Positions 35,241 to 47,484 are shown, counted from the first letter of the stretch. The stretch is 64,000 nucleotides of DNA from Palaemon carinicauda (GCF_036898095.1 NC_090766.1:40924209-40988208); one strand, 5' to 3'. The notes: a model not told the origin generated them from the letters alone. Numbers and translations are program-made.

Positions 35241-37100
35241 CATCGGGCTGAGCGGTTGCAAGGCTGGACCATGTTATTTCATGCGACTATGCTCTTGGGG
35301 CTGAGCGGTCGTACCTGCAGCTATGCTCAAGCGGCTGAGCAGCTGCAGAATCAATCTGGTGACCTCTCTCGTTCACGAGGGAGGCCACTCATAAGGACTC
35401 CTCTTCGTAGGATTGCTCCTTATAGGTCAGCTTGCTGATCCAACGGCCTTAAGGGGTGCCATCATCTATGTCTTCTAGTCTCTTCTAGGAAGTGTTCTCC
35501 TCTCTTGTTCACCAGAGAGGCCACTCATAGAGACTCCTCTTCAGAGGATTGTTCCTGTTTAGACCAGCTGGCTGTTCGGGATCTCTCCGCAGTTCGCTAT
35601 CTCCTAGACCTGCTGACCTGCCGTCTGTTCTTGGCTGCTGACGCTGTGGGCGCCCACGCACCCCGTTCTACAATGGACACCGGTCCCTTCTGGGCAAAGG
35701 GGCTTTCCTACACTTTAAGTCCCTTAAGCGTCAGGTATCCCCTGCGCACCGTTTTCCTGCGCGCAAGCGCTCGCCTACTGTTCCTGCTGTTCCTGAGACT
35801 TCCTTCCAGAGGAATCCTGTTCCAGTCCTGAGTTAGCTCACAGGCACTCACCAGAACTTCCAGTGTTGATCGTCCCAGTTCCTGATAGTCGCCCTTCATC
35901 TAAGCGCAACAATCTTCGTACATGCGCTAGCGCCGACGATCTTCTTTTGCGCACTAGCGCTGAAGATCTTCTTACGCACGCAAGTGCCAACTATCTTCGA
36001 GCGCCGTCGATCTTCTTACGCGCGCGCAAGTGCCAACGATCTTCTTACGCGCAAGCGCCGACGATCTTCTTTGGCGCGCTAGCGCTGACGATCTTCCTAC
36101 GCACGTAAGCTCCGACGATCGTCTGCGCGCAGGTTCCGATGGTTCCCCTCGCCGACGATCTTCTAACGCGCGCAAACGCCGCCAATCTTCAAGTGCCGAT
36201 GATCTTCTTGCGCGCACAAGTGCTGCCGATCTTTTAAGCGCTGTTGATTTTTAAGCGCTGTTGATTTTTAAGCGCTGTCGATCTTCTTTCGCGCACAAGC
36301 GTCGACGATCTTCAAGCACCAACAACCTCGCACACGCACCAACATTTTCACGGGCTCTTCATTCTGTTCCTGCACGTCAATCTGATTCCTGCTCATCCTA
36401 AGAAGTCTTGCTCGAGTGTTTTCACCGGTCTCGCGCGATCCCTGGGTTTTCCCATCGCGCGAGCGGGCTCCCTCTACCAAGGTGAGACCTTCTCCCACCG
36501 CACCAATGGGAGAAACTCCACCTCGAGCAGGAGAATCGTCCCGTGTTAGGGAGAGAAGAGCCCTCAGACTACTTTGTTGGAGTTACGTATTCCTCCTAGG
36601 AGGGAATTGAAGGACTCTTAAGAGTTCCCCCAAGTAGAGCCTTTGGGGACAGGAGATTTTGCTGCCAGTTCACCAGGAGGAGAGCAGCATGATTCAGAGC
36701 ACGCCTTCTGGCAAGTCCTGACCCTGATGAAGCAACTCAACAAGTTCAAGGACTCAGGGACCTCCCCTCTGAAGGCAAGGATACGATCCTGGACCAAGTT
36801 TATGGCACTCAGAAACCCTTTAAGGCCAGTGCTGCTCAAGGGGTGAAGAGTGCCAGAGATAAGGTTGAGGGCCAGCCTTCCGAGCTCGCCTCCTCCAGCT
36901 GTTCCTCTGCTGGTAACAAGCTCCTCCCACCTCCTCGTGTGCTACAGAGGAGGTACTTTACTTTCATGGTGGAGCCTTGTTCAGCTCTCCCGCTCCACCA
37001 CTCCGTGGAAGAGCTTACCAGGGGAGTCTCTCTTGAGCGACACTCTAGCCGGCAGGTGACATTCCCGGCAACAGAGTTCCTGAGTCAGGAGAGGGTCGCA
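35241..37100 (+). pseudogene. gag-like region of DIRS copy B
   Basis: Resumes right after the LINE with phrases shared with copy A (ATGCTCTTGGGGCTGAGCGG, and CACTCATAGAGACTCCTCTT in both). 35920-36330 is a run of imperfect repeats built on CGACGATCTTCTT and GCGCGCAAGC. A better conserved segment around 36690-36840 reads HAFWQVLTLMKQLNKF and ARIRSWTKFMALR, probably structural gag. Several frame changes exclude a functional protein. Confidence 0.55.
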
Positions 37101-37149
37101 AAGTGTGCCATACAGGCCACTTCGTGATCAGTCAGGAATATCGCGTCCC

Positions 37150-37950
37150 GTTCATAACATCTCATCCTCCCCTGACAGCGAATCCAGTGTCGTTGAGGTC
37201 CTATGCTCATGGGATTGGTAAAGGGGCTAGCCCTTTGGGCAGAAGTCGAGACCATGCTCAAGAAGGATGCTCTCCAGGAGGTCGTCAATGGCTCTCTGGG
37301 CTGCTTCAGTCGACTCTTTTCTCGTAAAGAAGGCGTCTGGAGTCTGGAGACCCGTCGTCGACCTCTCAGCTCTGAACAAGTTTGTCAAACAAACTCTGTT
37401 CAGCATGGAGACAGCAGACACGGTCAGACTTGCAGTGAGACCACAAGACTTCATGTGTACACTGGATCTGAACGACACGTACTTCCAGATCCCAATCCAT
37501 CCGTCTTCCAGGAAGTACTTTAGATACAGCCTAGACAACAAGATCTACCAGTTCAAGGTGCTGTTTCAGTGTCTCCACAGCACCCCAGGTATTCACCAGA
37601 GTTTTCACCCTGATATCTTCATGGGCACACGGGATTGGCATCCGTCTCCTCCACTATCCGGATGACTGGCTGATCCTAGCAGACTCGGAGTCGACCCTTC
37701 TTCGACACAGAGACAAGCTTCTGGGACTTTGCCAAGATCTAGGGATCATGGTGAATCTCGAAGTCTTCTCTGCTTCAATCTCAACGACTGGTATATCTAG
37801 GCATGATATTGGACACCAATCTCCCCAAAGCCTTTCCATCATACGACAGGATTGCAAGGCTGAGGAGGGTCGCAGATACTTTCCTCAGACGAGGAGAGCT
37901 TCCAGCCCAATCTTGGTTACGTCTCCTAGGTCCCCTTTCCTCCTTGGCCC
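37150..37950 (+). pseudogene. Reverse transcriptase relic of DIRS copy B
   Basis: In one frame from 37267: VWRPVVDLSALNKFVKQT, then LDLNDTYFQIPIHPSSRKYF and IYQFKVLFQCL. These align with copy C motifs, with Lys changed to Asn next to the first catalytic aspartate. A frame change near 37655 leads to a palm motif HYPDDWLILA, so the usual YLDD appears as YPDD. Confidence 0.8.
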
Positions 37951-38049
37951 GTCTGGTTCCAAACGGCCGCCTGAGGATGAGATCCCTGCAATGGCGGCTC
38001 AAGTCCCGGTGGAATCGAGGCCACGTTTCCCTGGACATTCTGGTCCCTA

Positions 38050-38900
38050 TGGGTCCTGCGGAACGGACTGACCTTCAGTGGTGGGTGACGGATGGAAACC
38101 TTCGAAAGGGAGGGGATCTTCTCGTCCTCCCCCCGGATTTGATGCTGTTGTCGGACGTTTAAAAAGAAGGGTGGGGGGCCCACGTTCTGAACCACAGGAT
38201 CTCAGGCCTATGGTCAGAATCAGAAAAATGCCTCCACATAAATCTGCTAGAAATGAAGGCCGTATATCTGGCACTTCAACAATTCCAACAGACCCTGGCG
38301 GATCACTCCGTTGTGGTCATGAGCGTCAACACCACGGTAGTGGCTTAAATCAACAAGCAGGGAGGTACCTTTTCACGACAGCTATCCCATCTTTCAGTAG
38401 AGACACTGAGATGGACCGAAGTCCTCTCGATTCCACTAAAGGCTCGCTTCATTCCGGGCAAGAGGAATGTGCTCGCCGACAGTCTGAGCAGAGCATCGCA
38501 GATAGCGAGTACCGAGTGGTCTTTGGATTCCACTATCGGCTCGCTTTATTCCGGGCAAGAGGAATGTGCTCGCCGACAGTCTGAGCAGAGCATCGCAGAT
38601 AGCGACTACTGAGTGGTCTTTGGATCCTCTAGTAGCCAACAAAGTCCTGACTTTGTGGGGTTCCCCGACGGTGGACCTGTTCGCGACAGCCTTGAACTTC
38701 AAGCTTCCGCTGTACTGTTCTCCAGTCCCGGACCCCAAGGCACTCTGGCAAGATGACTTCCAACAACGGTGGGACAACACAGACGTTTACGCCTTCTCAC
38801 CATTCTGTCTGATGAGAAGGGTGCTCAACAAGACCAGACTATCGGTCAACCTGTCAATGAACTTAATAGCTCCCATATGGCATCATGCAGTGGTTCCCGG
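38050..38900 (+). pseudogene. RNase H and methyltransferase-like relic of DIRS copy B
   Basis: RNase H is recognised from LMLLSDV just before a stop near 38160, then KEGWGAH and HINLLEMKAVYLALQQF after a frame change, and KRNVLADSLSRASQ at the end. The last part exists twice because of a 97-bp tandem duplication (38441-38634). Downstream, TVDLFATALNFKLPLYCSPV and DVYAFSPFCLMRRVLNK match the Dam-like segment of copy C (TIDLFATSMTKRLPNYCSPI). Confidence 0.75.
38441..38634 (+). repeat. 97-bp tandem duplication in RNase H of copy B
   Basis: 'ggctcgcttcattccgggca' at 38441 and 'ggctcgctttattccgggca' at 38538, each followed by the same sequence ending GCATCGCAGATAGCGA with few differences. 97 is not divisible by three, so it breaks the frame. 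The single-copy arrangement in C shows that this is secondary. Confidence 0.88.
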
Positions 38901-38989
38901 ACCTTCTGCAGCTCCTGACGGAACTCCCGAGAGAACTTCCTCCACAACACGAGCTACTCAAGCAACCACACTGCATCATCTTCCACGAA

Positions 38990-40060
38990 GCTGTAGCATC
39001 GCTTCGGCTTCACGCCTGAGGACTATCCAGCATCTTCTCACACAGAGGGGCTTTTCGCAACAAGTTGCGGAAAGGATGTCTCGACACTTGCGAAAGTCGT
39101 CTGCAGAGGTCTACCAGGTGGAGTGGAGTGTCTTCTGTGGTTGGTGTCGTGGAAGGGGTATCTCTCCTCTCGATGCCACTATTCCAGCAATAGCAGAATT
39201 TTCTTGAGTATTTGCGGGAAGAAATGCGCCTTGCGGTCTTGGCGGTGAAGGCTATCGCTCAGCCTTAAGCCTGGCCTTCAAGCTGAAAGGAATGGACACT
39301 TCCTCCCCGCTGGAACTTTCTCTACTACAAAGCTACGAGTTTACCTGCCCTCAGTCATAAGTGAGACCACCTCCATGGTACATGGTTCGTGTCCTCAGGT
39401 CTCTTAAGAGACCTCCGTTCGAACTATTACGCCAGGCTTCTGATCGTCGCCTGACTAGGAAGGCTATGTTCCTGCTCGCTCTGGCCTCTGCCAAGCGAGT
39501 CAGTGAACTTCACGGTCTCTCGTACGACGTCGCCCATTCACAGGGATGGGTGGAGGTAACGTCCGGGTTCGTGCCTTAGTTTGTTGCTAAACTCAAAATC
39601 CTTGAGTTCTGGACCCACGGTTCGACTCCTTCAGGATTTCGAGTCTCCGTTCTGTAACAGATGACCCAGACCAGCCCCTACTGTGCCCAGTAAGGAGTCT
39701 GAGGCTCTGAGGCTCTATCTTATGAGAACAGCTGCAGTTTGTCCTAGAGTGCAAGCCCTGTTTGCGAGCACAGGAAGGACGAAGAGGGTGGTCACAAAGA
39801 ACACCATCTCAGCTTGGATTCGCAGGGACATCCACCATTCCCTGAATCCAGACCCTCCTCCGTCACGTCGCCCTAGAGCACATTGTGTCAGAGGCATTGC
39901 TACATCCCTGACATTCAAGAGAAACTTCTCAGTGACGCACTATGTACAGGCTGGGGTCTAAAAAGCGTCAATCGACCTTCTCAGCCCACAACCTGCAGGA
40001 CGTGACCCCACAGGAGGCTCGATATGTTCTCTATCGGCCCTGTGGTGGCTACACAACAGC
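38990..40060 (+). pseudogene. Tyrosine recombinase relic of DIRS copy B
   Basis: Pieces align with copy C: RGFSQQVAERMSRHLRKSSA and VYQVEWSVFCGWC (39050-39150), LTRKAMFLLALASAKRVSEL with the box I arginine (39450), and HCVRGIATSLTFKRNFSVTH with the His-x-x-Arg box (39880). Frame changes and stops separate the pieces. The C-terminal part near 40020 (ARYVLYRP) is out of frame. Confidence 0.78.
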
Positions 40061-40550
40061 TTATCTAACCTCAGGCTCCTTAATGGACAAGTAGCAGAAG
40101 GTTGAGGGCATTGTTACCCGGTTTTAGTTTGCATGAATGAAAAAGTATGCCTGGCCCTTACTATTTTCTTCATCCTCCCCTCTCTTGGGGAAAGCAGCAT
40201 CCTGGGTTCTCTGCATAGCTGACCTCAAACCACTGCAGGTAAACCATGCTTCCTTGTGCTCCTAGTATTAAATAATACTGTCGCGTCCCCCATACCCTGA
40301 CGAGGTGGTATTGGGAACGTCCTAGCCTAGAATTCCATCTAAAGGACTTCGGGTCGACTTCCTAGGACAAGCCACACTTCATTCCTTCACACACAAGCTT
40401 ATGTAGGCTGCACGTTCCTTGCGTCGCAAGGAACTTGCGAGGTGCAGGGACTCCTTATCTCGAGTGCTACACACTCAGATTCTGAGTCCCCGGCCAAAGC
40501 CCAAGCCAGTAAGGCTGGGTCTTACTACCCTACCTAAGGGTTAAGTCACC

Positions 40551-40652
40551 CCATGTAAATAGCGTGGTTTGTATTTCGGTTACGGAAGAAATGACAAATT
40601 CGGAGATAATTTGTATTTTTTCCTAACCATACAAACTTTAGCTATTTACACA
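40551..40652 (+). repeat. Internal complementary region of DIRS copy B
   Basis: Complement of the left outer end (CATGTAAATAGCGTGG to CGGTTACGGA) joined near 40590 to the complement of the right outer end (AAATGACAAATTCGGAG to AGCTATTTACA). It is located just inside the right terminal repeat, as in copies A and C. Confidence 0.85.
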
Positions 40653-40694
40653 TACTTGCCCGCCAGCCCTGTACCCCGTGAAGTCCTACCTCTA

Positions 40695-40903
40695 AGCAAA
40701 GTGAATCGGTTCACCGGCGTGTGAGGGGGGAGGGGTAGCTAGCTACCCCTCCCCTACCCCTTCGCTAACTAGAGAGGGGGCAGTTAACCCTCGTTAGAAA
40801 TCTAATGGCTCGCCGTTTCAGCTATGCCGAAAGTAATACCCCATGTAAATAGCTAAGGTTTGTATTGCTAGGAAAAATACCAATTATCTCCGAATTTGTC
40901 ATT
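40695..40903 (+). repeat. Right inverted terminal repeat and outer arm of DIRS copy B
   Basis: Intact version of the terminal repeat with palindrome GGTAGCTAGCTACCCC near 40734, then the outer arm ending TCCGAATTTGTCATT. A satellite block starts 27 bp further on. Confidence 0.85.
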
Positions 40904-40929
40904 TTTTCCTTTTATTGGATCAAATGCCT

Positions 40930-41480
40930 GTAGTTGCGGATATGGCCATTTTTGGCAGTTGCGGATATGGCCATTTTTGGCAGTTGCGGATATGGCCATT
41001 TTTGGCAGTTGCGGATATGGCCATTTTTGGCAGTTGCCGATATGGCCATTTTTTGGCAGTTGCCGATATGGCCATTTTTTTGGCAGTTGCCGATATGGCC
41101 ATTTTTTTGGCAGTTGCCGATATGGCCATTTTTTTTGGCAGTTGCCGATATGGCCATTTTTTGGCAGTTGCCGATATGGCCATTTTTTGGCAGTTGCCGA
41201 TATGGCCATTTTTTGGCAGTTGCCGATATGGCCATTTTTTGGCAGTTGCCGATATGGCCATTTTTTGGCAGTTGCCGATATGGCCATTTTTTGGCAGTTG
41301 CCGATATGGCCTTTTTTGGCAGTTGCCGATATGGCCATTTTTTGGCAGTTGCCGATATGGCCATTTTTGGCAGTTGCCGATATGGCCATGGTTGGCAGTT
41401 GCCGATATGGCCATGGTTGGCAGTTGCCGATATGGCCATGGTTGGCAGTTGCCGATATGGCCATGGTTGGCCGTTGTGGT
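40930..41480. repeat. ~26-28-bp minisatellite with variable T-run
   Basis: About 20 units of 'ggcagttgccgatatggcca' followed by 5 to 8 T. The first four units have TTGCGG instead of TTGCCG, and the last four end in TGGTT instead of a T-run. Unit length drifts with the T-run, so all frames stay open by repeat composition only. Confidence 0.93.
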
Positions 41481-42010
41481 TTTGCTCTTTACTTAATGTG
41501 TTTATTTGCTCTGTATTTTAGGCAGTTGTGGTTTTGCTCTTTACTTAATGTGTTTATTTGCTCTGTATTTTAGGCAGTTGTGGTTTTGCTCTTTACTTAA
41601 TGTGTTTATTTGCTCTGTATTTTAGGCATTTGTGGATCGGGCCTATTCGGGCACTTGCGGATCGGGCCTATTCGGGCACTTGCGGATCGGGCCTATTCGG
41701 GCACTTGCGGATCGGGCCTATTCGGGCACTTGCGGTTTTGCTCTTTACTTAATGTGTTTATTTGCTCTGTATTTTAGGCATTTGTGGATCGGGCCTATTC
41801 GGGCACTTGCGGATCGGGCCTATTCGGGCACTTGCGGATCGGGCCTATTCGGGCACTTGCGGATCGGGCCTATTCGGGCACTTGCGGATCGGGCCTATTC
41901 GGGCACTTGCGGATCGGGCCTATTCGGGCACTTGCGGACTAGGTCCTTTGTTTGGGCATTTGGGGACTAGGTCCTTTGTTTGGGCATTTGTGGTTTGGGC
42001 CCTATTTGGG
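41470..42010. repeat. Two further minisatellites related to the preceding one
   Basis: A 56-bp unit ('ggcagttgtggttttgctct' then a TTTACTTAATGTGTTTATTT core) recurs at about 41521, 41577 and 41729. A 24-25-bp unit ('ggcacttgcggatcgggcct' plus 'attc') recurs at 41630-41730 and 41790-41940. A last variant (GGGGACTAGGTCCTTTGTTT) ends near 42010. All units open with GGCA-TTG-GG, so the three types share an ancestor. Confidence 0.88.
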
Positions 42011-42359
42011 CATATAAGTAAAAAATCTTAGTTCAGTGGTTTTGTTTATTAACACACCATTGGTGGTAGTTTATCCAATATCTAACAGTTTTAACTTCTA
42101 AAATTTCCAGTTCAGAAAACTAAATTTACTGTAACATTAATATGAATTGGTCCCCATTTGGTGTGCACAGCACTACACCAATTCTCTAATAATCATATTT
42201 ATAAGGTATAGATCCAATAACGTAGCATGACTTTAGATTTGAAAATTATTAACTTACGGCCTGCATTTTTTGCCCTATGCAGCAGGGAACCCTACTCTCT
42301 CTTGGACCCCCCAGTCATGTTGTTATTTGTTCGAAAGCATTCAATATTTCGCATCACAT
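42011..42359. other. AT-rich spacer with no recognised feature
   Basis: No repeat, exon or RNA gene is supported here. Confidence 0.5.
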
Positions 42360-42600
42360 ATTGCTGATTATTGCCAAATCCACACTATCGAAGCACTTAA
42401 AGAACTAGAAAGTTTTTAGTTTCTTCTTGAAAGCCTTACTATCTAAAGGCTTTCAAATGACCAGTGTTCTGTAGTCACGGGGCCGCATATTCAAAGGCTC
42501 TAGAGCCTATAGTAGACGTACATCTAGGTTCCAATAATTTGAAACCATATGTAATTAATCTCTTAACCCGATTTGTTGGCTGCACAGTATGTAGCAATTC
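42360..42600 (-). pseudogene. Relic of a LINE reverse transcriptase C terminus
   Basis: On the - strand, one frame reads ITYGFKLLEPRCTSTIG, then SRAFEYAAP, and after a frame change AFKKKLKTF. This is the pattern found at the end of many CR1/L2/Jockey-type reverse transcriptases, where an R-x-F-x-x-A-A-P box precedes a K-L-K-T-x-L box. Stops and frame changes are frequent. The clade cannot be told from so little sequence. Confidence 0.5.
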
Positions 42601-44166
42601 TCTCGGGTATTTTGGTCGTCAGGTTCTGATAACTTAGCCAGGCTTAATACTAGAAAATTCTAGGTAGTTATCTAGTTTGAGCTTCTATTTAAACACTGTT
42701 CTAGTTTTGAATTACTGTAAACCTTCTGGATTTCAACTTGATTCAAGGAAGTCTGTTTTTGCTTTGTAGGGAAATATTAATTCATAGGGATAAAGATGTT
42801 CCGCTAAAGTTGGGATTCTCCATGTATGATTTGCACTGAATGGTCTCCAGGACCGACCCAACACCAGCCAAATGGCCGAAATCATATAAATAAAAGTTTC
42901 CCGAGTATTTTTAATCTTACTTGACGATAAGACCTGTTTTAATCTTCTTGATAAAGCTTGTTGTCTCGCATTCCATTTCTGGTTCTAGATATTAAGCATA
43001 CGATTAGTCTTACTATAATAATAGTTTTGGATTAAGTTTTGAAAAGTTCAAGGATTTGAGTGGTTTCTATGATGATGCTGAAGTATATATACTAACTTTA
43101 ATCATTTTTAATTCTTAAGTATTCCTATATTTTGGTAATTAGTGTTGTAAATACTGGTACATTTTAAACAACGAAAATTATCCTTGTCAGCTAATAGGTG
43201 CACTACATCCTTGTATCTTAATCTTGCTACAGGTCTTATGTATATAGTTTCAAAGTAAGCAATCCATTGCTCAATCTGAATTTCCAATAGTTACAAGTGT
43301 AGAATATATTTGGCTTAATTTAATAAGGGTACTGTCAGTTGATTATGATAAGTTTTATACGGCAGATTTTGTAGAAATCGATTGTACAAGTCACATCCAA
43401 CCGGGACCCAGCATTTAGAACATTTCTATGAAACACGGCATCTAACCAAAATTCACACAAGTTTTTTAAATCATTTATAAGAACTGATTAACAGTGTTAA
43501 GTGGTAATGATAAAAATAGAGGTGGTCACCCATCGTTTAAGATAACATGTCATTCTAATCGTAATTATAGAATAGACCTTGATCAATTTAACTAAGTAGT
43601 TTAGACTGCTAATATGCTCGTTTAAAGTAGGAAAGCTTAAAGTGGGGAATCTTCAGAAGTATAACACAATAAGACAAGGGTCGCTAGATTGAATTCAGTA
43701 AAGTAGGCCTATTTAATTAGTAATTTGGGCCATACAGCACGTATCTGTACCCGGGGAGGTAATTTAGTGCCAAGGTGCAATTGTGGTCCGGGAAATACCC
43801 AGAATCAAAGTATGATTTAAAAGGTAAGAAAATGTAACAGATCGAAGAGATGCAGGAAACTTGAGGCAGAGTAGATGGATAAGAAGTGAGTGCAATTGAG
43901 AAAATAAGGGATTCAGTTGATATGAAGTACACCTGGCAGTAATTGTAGATTTTTTAGTAGCTGGTTATAAATATCTTTGGTGGTGATTTTAGTCAAGAAA
44001 TTGAATCCTTCATTGTTAGTGGTATCGGAAATTATTGGTTTAGTTAATGCCGTAGCAGTAGTTATTAACCAAATGAACTTTTTTTTTTTTTTTGGGGGGG
44101 GGGGGGTTGTTGCGTACAATAACCTGCCAGAATTTTTCATTTTCTATTATATTTTATTCTTCACAG
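42601..44166. other. AT-rich stretch with no recognised gene
   Basis: A T-run/G-run pair lies at 44080-44107. Otherwise I see unstructured AT-rich DNA. It may be intronic if the exons at 15307 and 44167 belong together. Confidence 0.4.
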
Positions 44167-44309
44167 GACGCTGATCAAACCATCTATGCAGAGATCTTCA
44201 TTGAACATACTCTCTTGAGTAAAACCACGAATCATGAGAGATGCTTATGGTACAGGCAGAAAATACACAAATGGATGCTGCGTTAAGTGACTGCATTGAA
44301 CCACGTGAG
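44167..44309 (+). CDS. Candidate exon, phase 0, short open frame
   Basis: A pyrimidine-rich acceptor (TTTTATTCTTCACAG) ends at 44166 and a donor GAG/GTATGC begins at 44310. Read in phase 0, the phase required by the signal-peptide exon at 15307-15381, it gives 39 codons starting DADQTIYAEIFIEHTLL and reaching a TAA at 44284. The peptide matches nothing I recognise. Either it is a terminal coding exon with further 3' UTR splicing, or the frame is chance. Confidence 0.25.
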
Positions 44310-47300
44310 GTATGCTACAGTCACATCACGACCTTGTAGATGTTGTTCTGTTTGATGTGGATTGTCAACCTTATTTTTCCCACTTTATTTCTGTCAAGTT
44401 GCATTTCTGTGGCACATTTACTGTGTAATGTATACATGTACAGTAGCTAGCACGGACTTTGGAATTTGTGGTATGTTTAGCCACTTAATTTCAGTTAAGC
44501 TCTCCCAACGTTGAAAAAAAAGTGAAAGTTTTCATTTTCAGGTCAGCAATGCAGCTTTCCTTAGTTTTTTGGCTTGGGTGTGACTTCTGGCTTGCTGCGG
44601 TGACGCGGTAATGATTCAGTGCAATGGAGTAACTAGGAAAATCCCCGATGTTGTACGATTATTGAACAAATAGGGAAATCCTGGATGTTGCACAATTGAA
44701 GGGGGAGATTGGGCGGAAACATGGAAGAAAGAAATAGGACAAATGTAGAGGCTGATTAAACAATGTAGCTAACGGTTCAAGAGACCCTGTAAGACTAGTG
44801 TAATACTATGGTGGATACACTGAGGTTACGGAAGTAAAGGTGAATTGAAGCAGCAATGAAACATTTCTATGAATTTGGATTTTTTAACAATTCCACTAAG
44901 GAAATCTTGTTCTCTAAATATCAAACTAAATTGGTGATAATAGTTTACATTCAAGATAAGTTTAATTTTTTTTTTTTAAATTCAACCAAATTATCAACAA
45001 TACCAATACAAATTTTTGAAAATTGATTAATGCATAGACTTTGAAGGTATAGAACACTTGCTTACCTGTCTTGTTGTTATAAAGATCTTGAAGGACTGTT
45101 AGGTTACTAGAGTTGAAACTTTTTAATCATATTTATCTGAATTTAAGAATAATTACAATCATTGTTGTTGAATTTATAGAAGCAGTAGACTGGCAAAGCT
45201 TGTAATTGCATAAAGATATTTTAAATAACTTATGCGTTTTAAAACACTCCAGGAAGAAAGAGCCTTGGTGCGAAATTTTATCTCTGGACGTTGTGAAATT
45301 AAATCTGTAGCATACTTCACAATGGTTTCTCAACAGACTGCTTGTTATCGTAGTATCATTTATTTATATAATGTACAAAAGGGGTAAGGCATTCTAATAG
45401 GTATTCGATTCATTCCTAAGAAACACCAATATATTCAGTAATTTTATTGCATGATTGCATTAGTTACTTGAAACCATCATAAATCCTTTAATATGCATTT
45501 GACAAGTAATACTCTCATACATAAAAGCCGTCTTATGTGCATATTTGTTAACTGATTATTTTTTTCTTCCAGGAATGTTGATCTAGTGTGAACGTCGCAG
45601 TTGAGGTAACTAAGGTTATGTAAACACAACTTGGCAACCTGAACACATTGGAGAGTGGTTATGGGCATAGATGACCACAAACGAGAACACTACTGCCGTG
45701 GTCGTTGTTCAGGCAAATAACGACGACACTCGCAGGTACACAATTCCATAAGTAACAAGTTTAACATGACATCTGGCCATTATTGTTTTTGTCCCAAATA
45801 TTAGTCCATGGCTAAACATTACCTTGAAAGATTGTAAAAAAAATTTGGGCCCATTGTCGTGTACTTTTTCAAAAGTCAGATTCGTAGCCATCTTGATGTT
45901 TTTCTTTTTTAGATCATAAGTTTTCGTTTCTGTTTAAAGTGTTGAAGTTTTCATTTGAATCTTGCTGCTAACCTTTGCTATATCTGGCAGTACTGGACTA
46001 AAACAACTAACCTTTAGGCCAAAGTTTGAGCCCAGAAGCTGTACTAAGTTCAGGACCTGATCGTGGTTGTTTTCAACTTTTATAGCGGTCATTAAGTGAG
46101 AGAGAAATTGCCCTGGAGACTAAGAAAAATATGTTAGCACTGTTTGTTAGGTCCATATCATTGGTTTTTACACTAGTCATCACCGGTCATTACTGTAGCC
46201 CATCATGGTCGGATAATGATAGATGCAAGTCAGGTAGTGCCCTTTTGTGTAGATGCAGTCTAAGTCGCTACATCCTAGAGCGGGTATCTCCTAACTAGAG
46301 GTCTATGGTGACTGCAAATAGTGATGGTGACTAATTTGAATCTCCCATGAAAACAATTCCCTTTGTAGTTGCTGGTCTCTTATAATAAAAAGTTCAAAGC
46401 ACTATAGCTATTGTTACTACAACACCTGCTACTACTTCATGTGATGTTGATAACAAAAGCTAGTTTCGAATTGAGCGATTAATCTAAAATGCATGTTATG
46501 AATGCACAGGTATCTAAAATGAATTTATAGCTATTGTTCTGATACACAATAAAAAATTGTTGAAGGCAGAGATGTACAGAAGATTCTGTTGTCCTGAGAG
46601 GGTTCCGAAGTACTCTGGAAAGGACCCAACACCTCGGACCTGAGTATCAAGAGACTTTTAGTATTGGCTGGTCCAAGAAAAGGTGTCGAACTCTCACTGG
46701 CTTTGAGAGATGATCCATAGAGTGTAGACCTCATCTGATGTGGCGAAGCATTAGCCAAGATCAAAGCATGCAAGTAGATGTTGGCCCGACCCTATCCTAA
46801 AGGACAAACCTGTCAGTGGGAAAGTGTTGAAAGCCTGTGTTTTGGAAACTGCCTTCATGGCCTTTTACTTGATATACACACAGGTTCCTTAACAAATTTT
46901 GTTTGTGAACCTGTGGTGGGTGCTCTGGTAGTAGTAAATATCCCAGCTCGCACACGGGGCAAGGGTGCATCTTGTCTAGGGTAATATGCAGATGTAAGTC
47001 TAGAATGAACGGTAGTAGGACTAGCTCTTGCCTTCATTTTTGTGACCTAAGCGGTTGATACGTGGTGTCGAAACGTTACGGGTGGTTGATTAGTTGCATG
47101 CTGGTCTACCATGTGCTAGTAATTTACCTTCAGAGCTCCATTCTTTATTAGTAGTTCTCCCGCCCCTTATGACCAGGGAGGTGGTGAATCTTGTACTAAC
47201 AAATTAATCTTTAGCTCGGTTTTTGTTTCAAATTCTTGTTCCCTTCGGGGGAAAGAAACCTCCAGTTTTGATTAGGTAAAGTTGTGTACAGTCGAGGCTT

Positions 47301-47480
47301 TTTACCAGTCTTTCATCAATAAAAATCTGATAGCGAGGTGTGGCTGTCATCACTTTGCATCTCCATAGATCAAACATGATCACTAACATGAGGAAAATGA
47401 ACTTTTCAGGCTGGGTTCCAGGAAACTAACACCATCCCACCAAGCAGTGAGTTTCTTTTAAGTAAGAGGACGAGGGGTTA
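44310..47480. other. AT-rich stretch, possible short exons
   Basis: A good acceptor (TTTTTTTCTTCCAG) ends at 45573 with a possible donor GAG/GTAACT about 33 bp later. Around 46530-47050 composition is more balanced and both strands have modest open frames, without domains that I recognise. Nothing is firmly supported. Confidence 0.3.
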
Positions 47481-47484
47481 TATG

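Larger units (their letters stand above)
27414..40903 (+). mobile_element. DIRS-type retrotransposon, copy B (degraded, split by a LINE)
   Basis: The left part is 27414-28684 and the right part 35241-40903, about 6.9 kb without the insert. Its left end GTTCCGTAACCGAAACACAA matches copy A, its right end matches copy A, and an internal complementary region lies at 40551-40652. Relics follow DIRS order: gag (28300-28684 and 35241-37100), RT (37150-37950), RNase H (38050-38600), methyltransferase-like (38640-38900) and tyrosine recombinase (38990-40060). Domains are easier to read than in copy A, but frameshifts and stops are frequent. The LINE within it has a perfect 13-bp target-site duplication, so it jumped into an existing copy B. 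Confidence 0.87.

Noticed and set aside
40868..41573. Several 160-225-codon open frames on both strands
   Set aside because: All follow from the GCAGTTGCCGATATGGCC minisatellite, which is stop-free in most frames.
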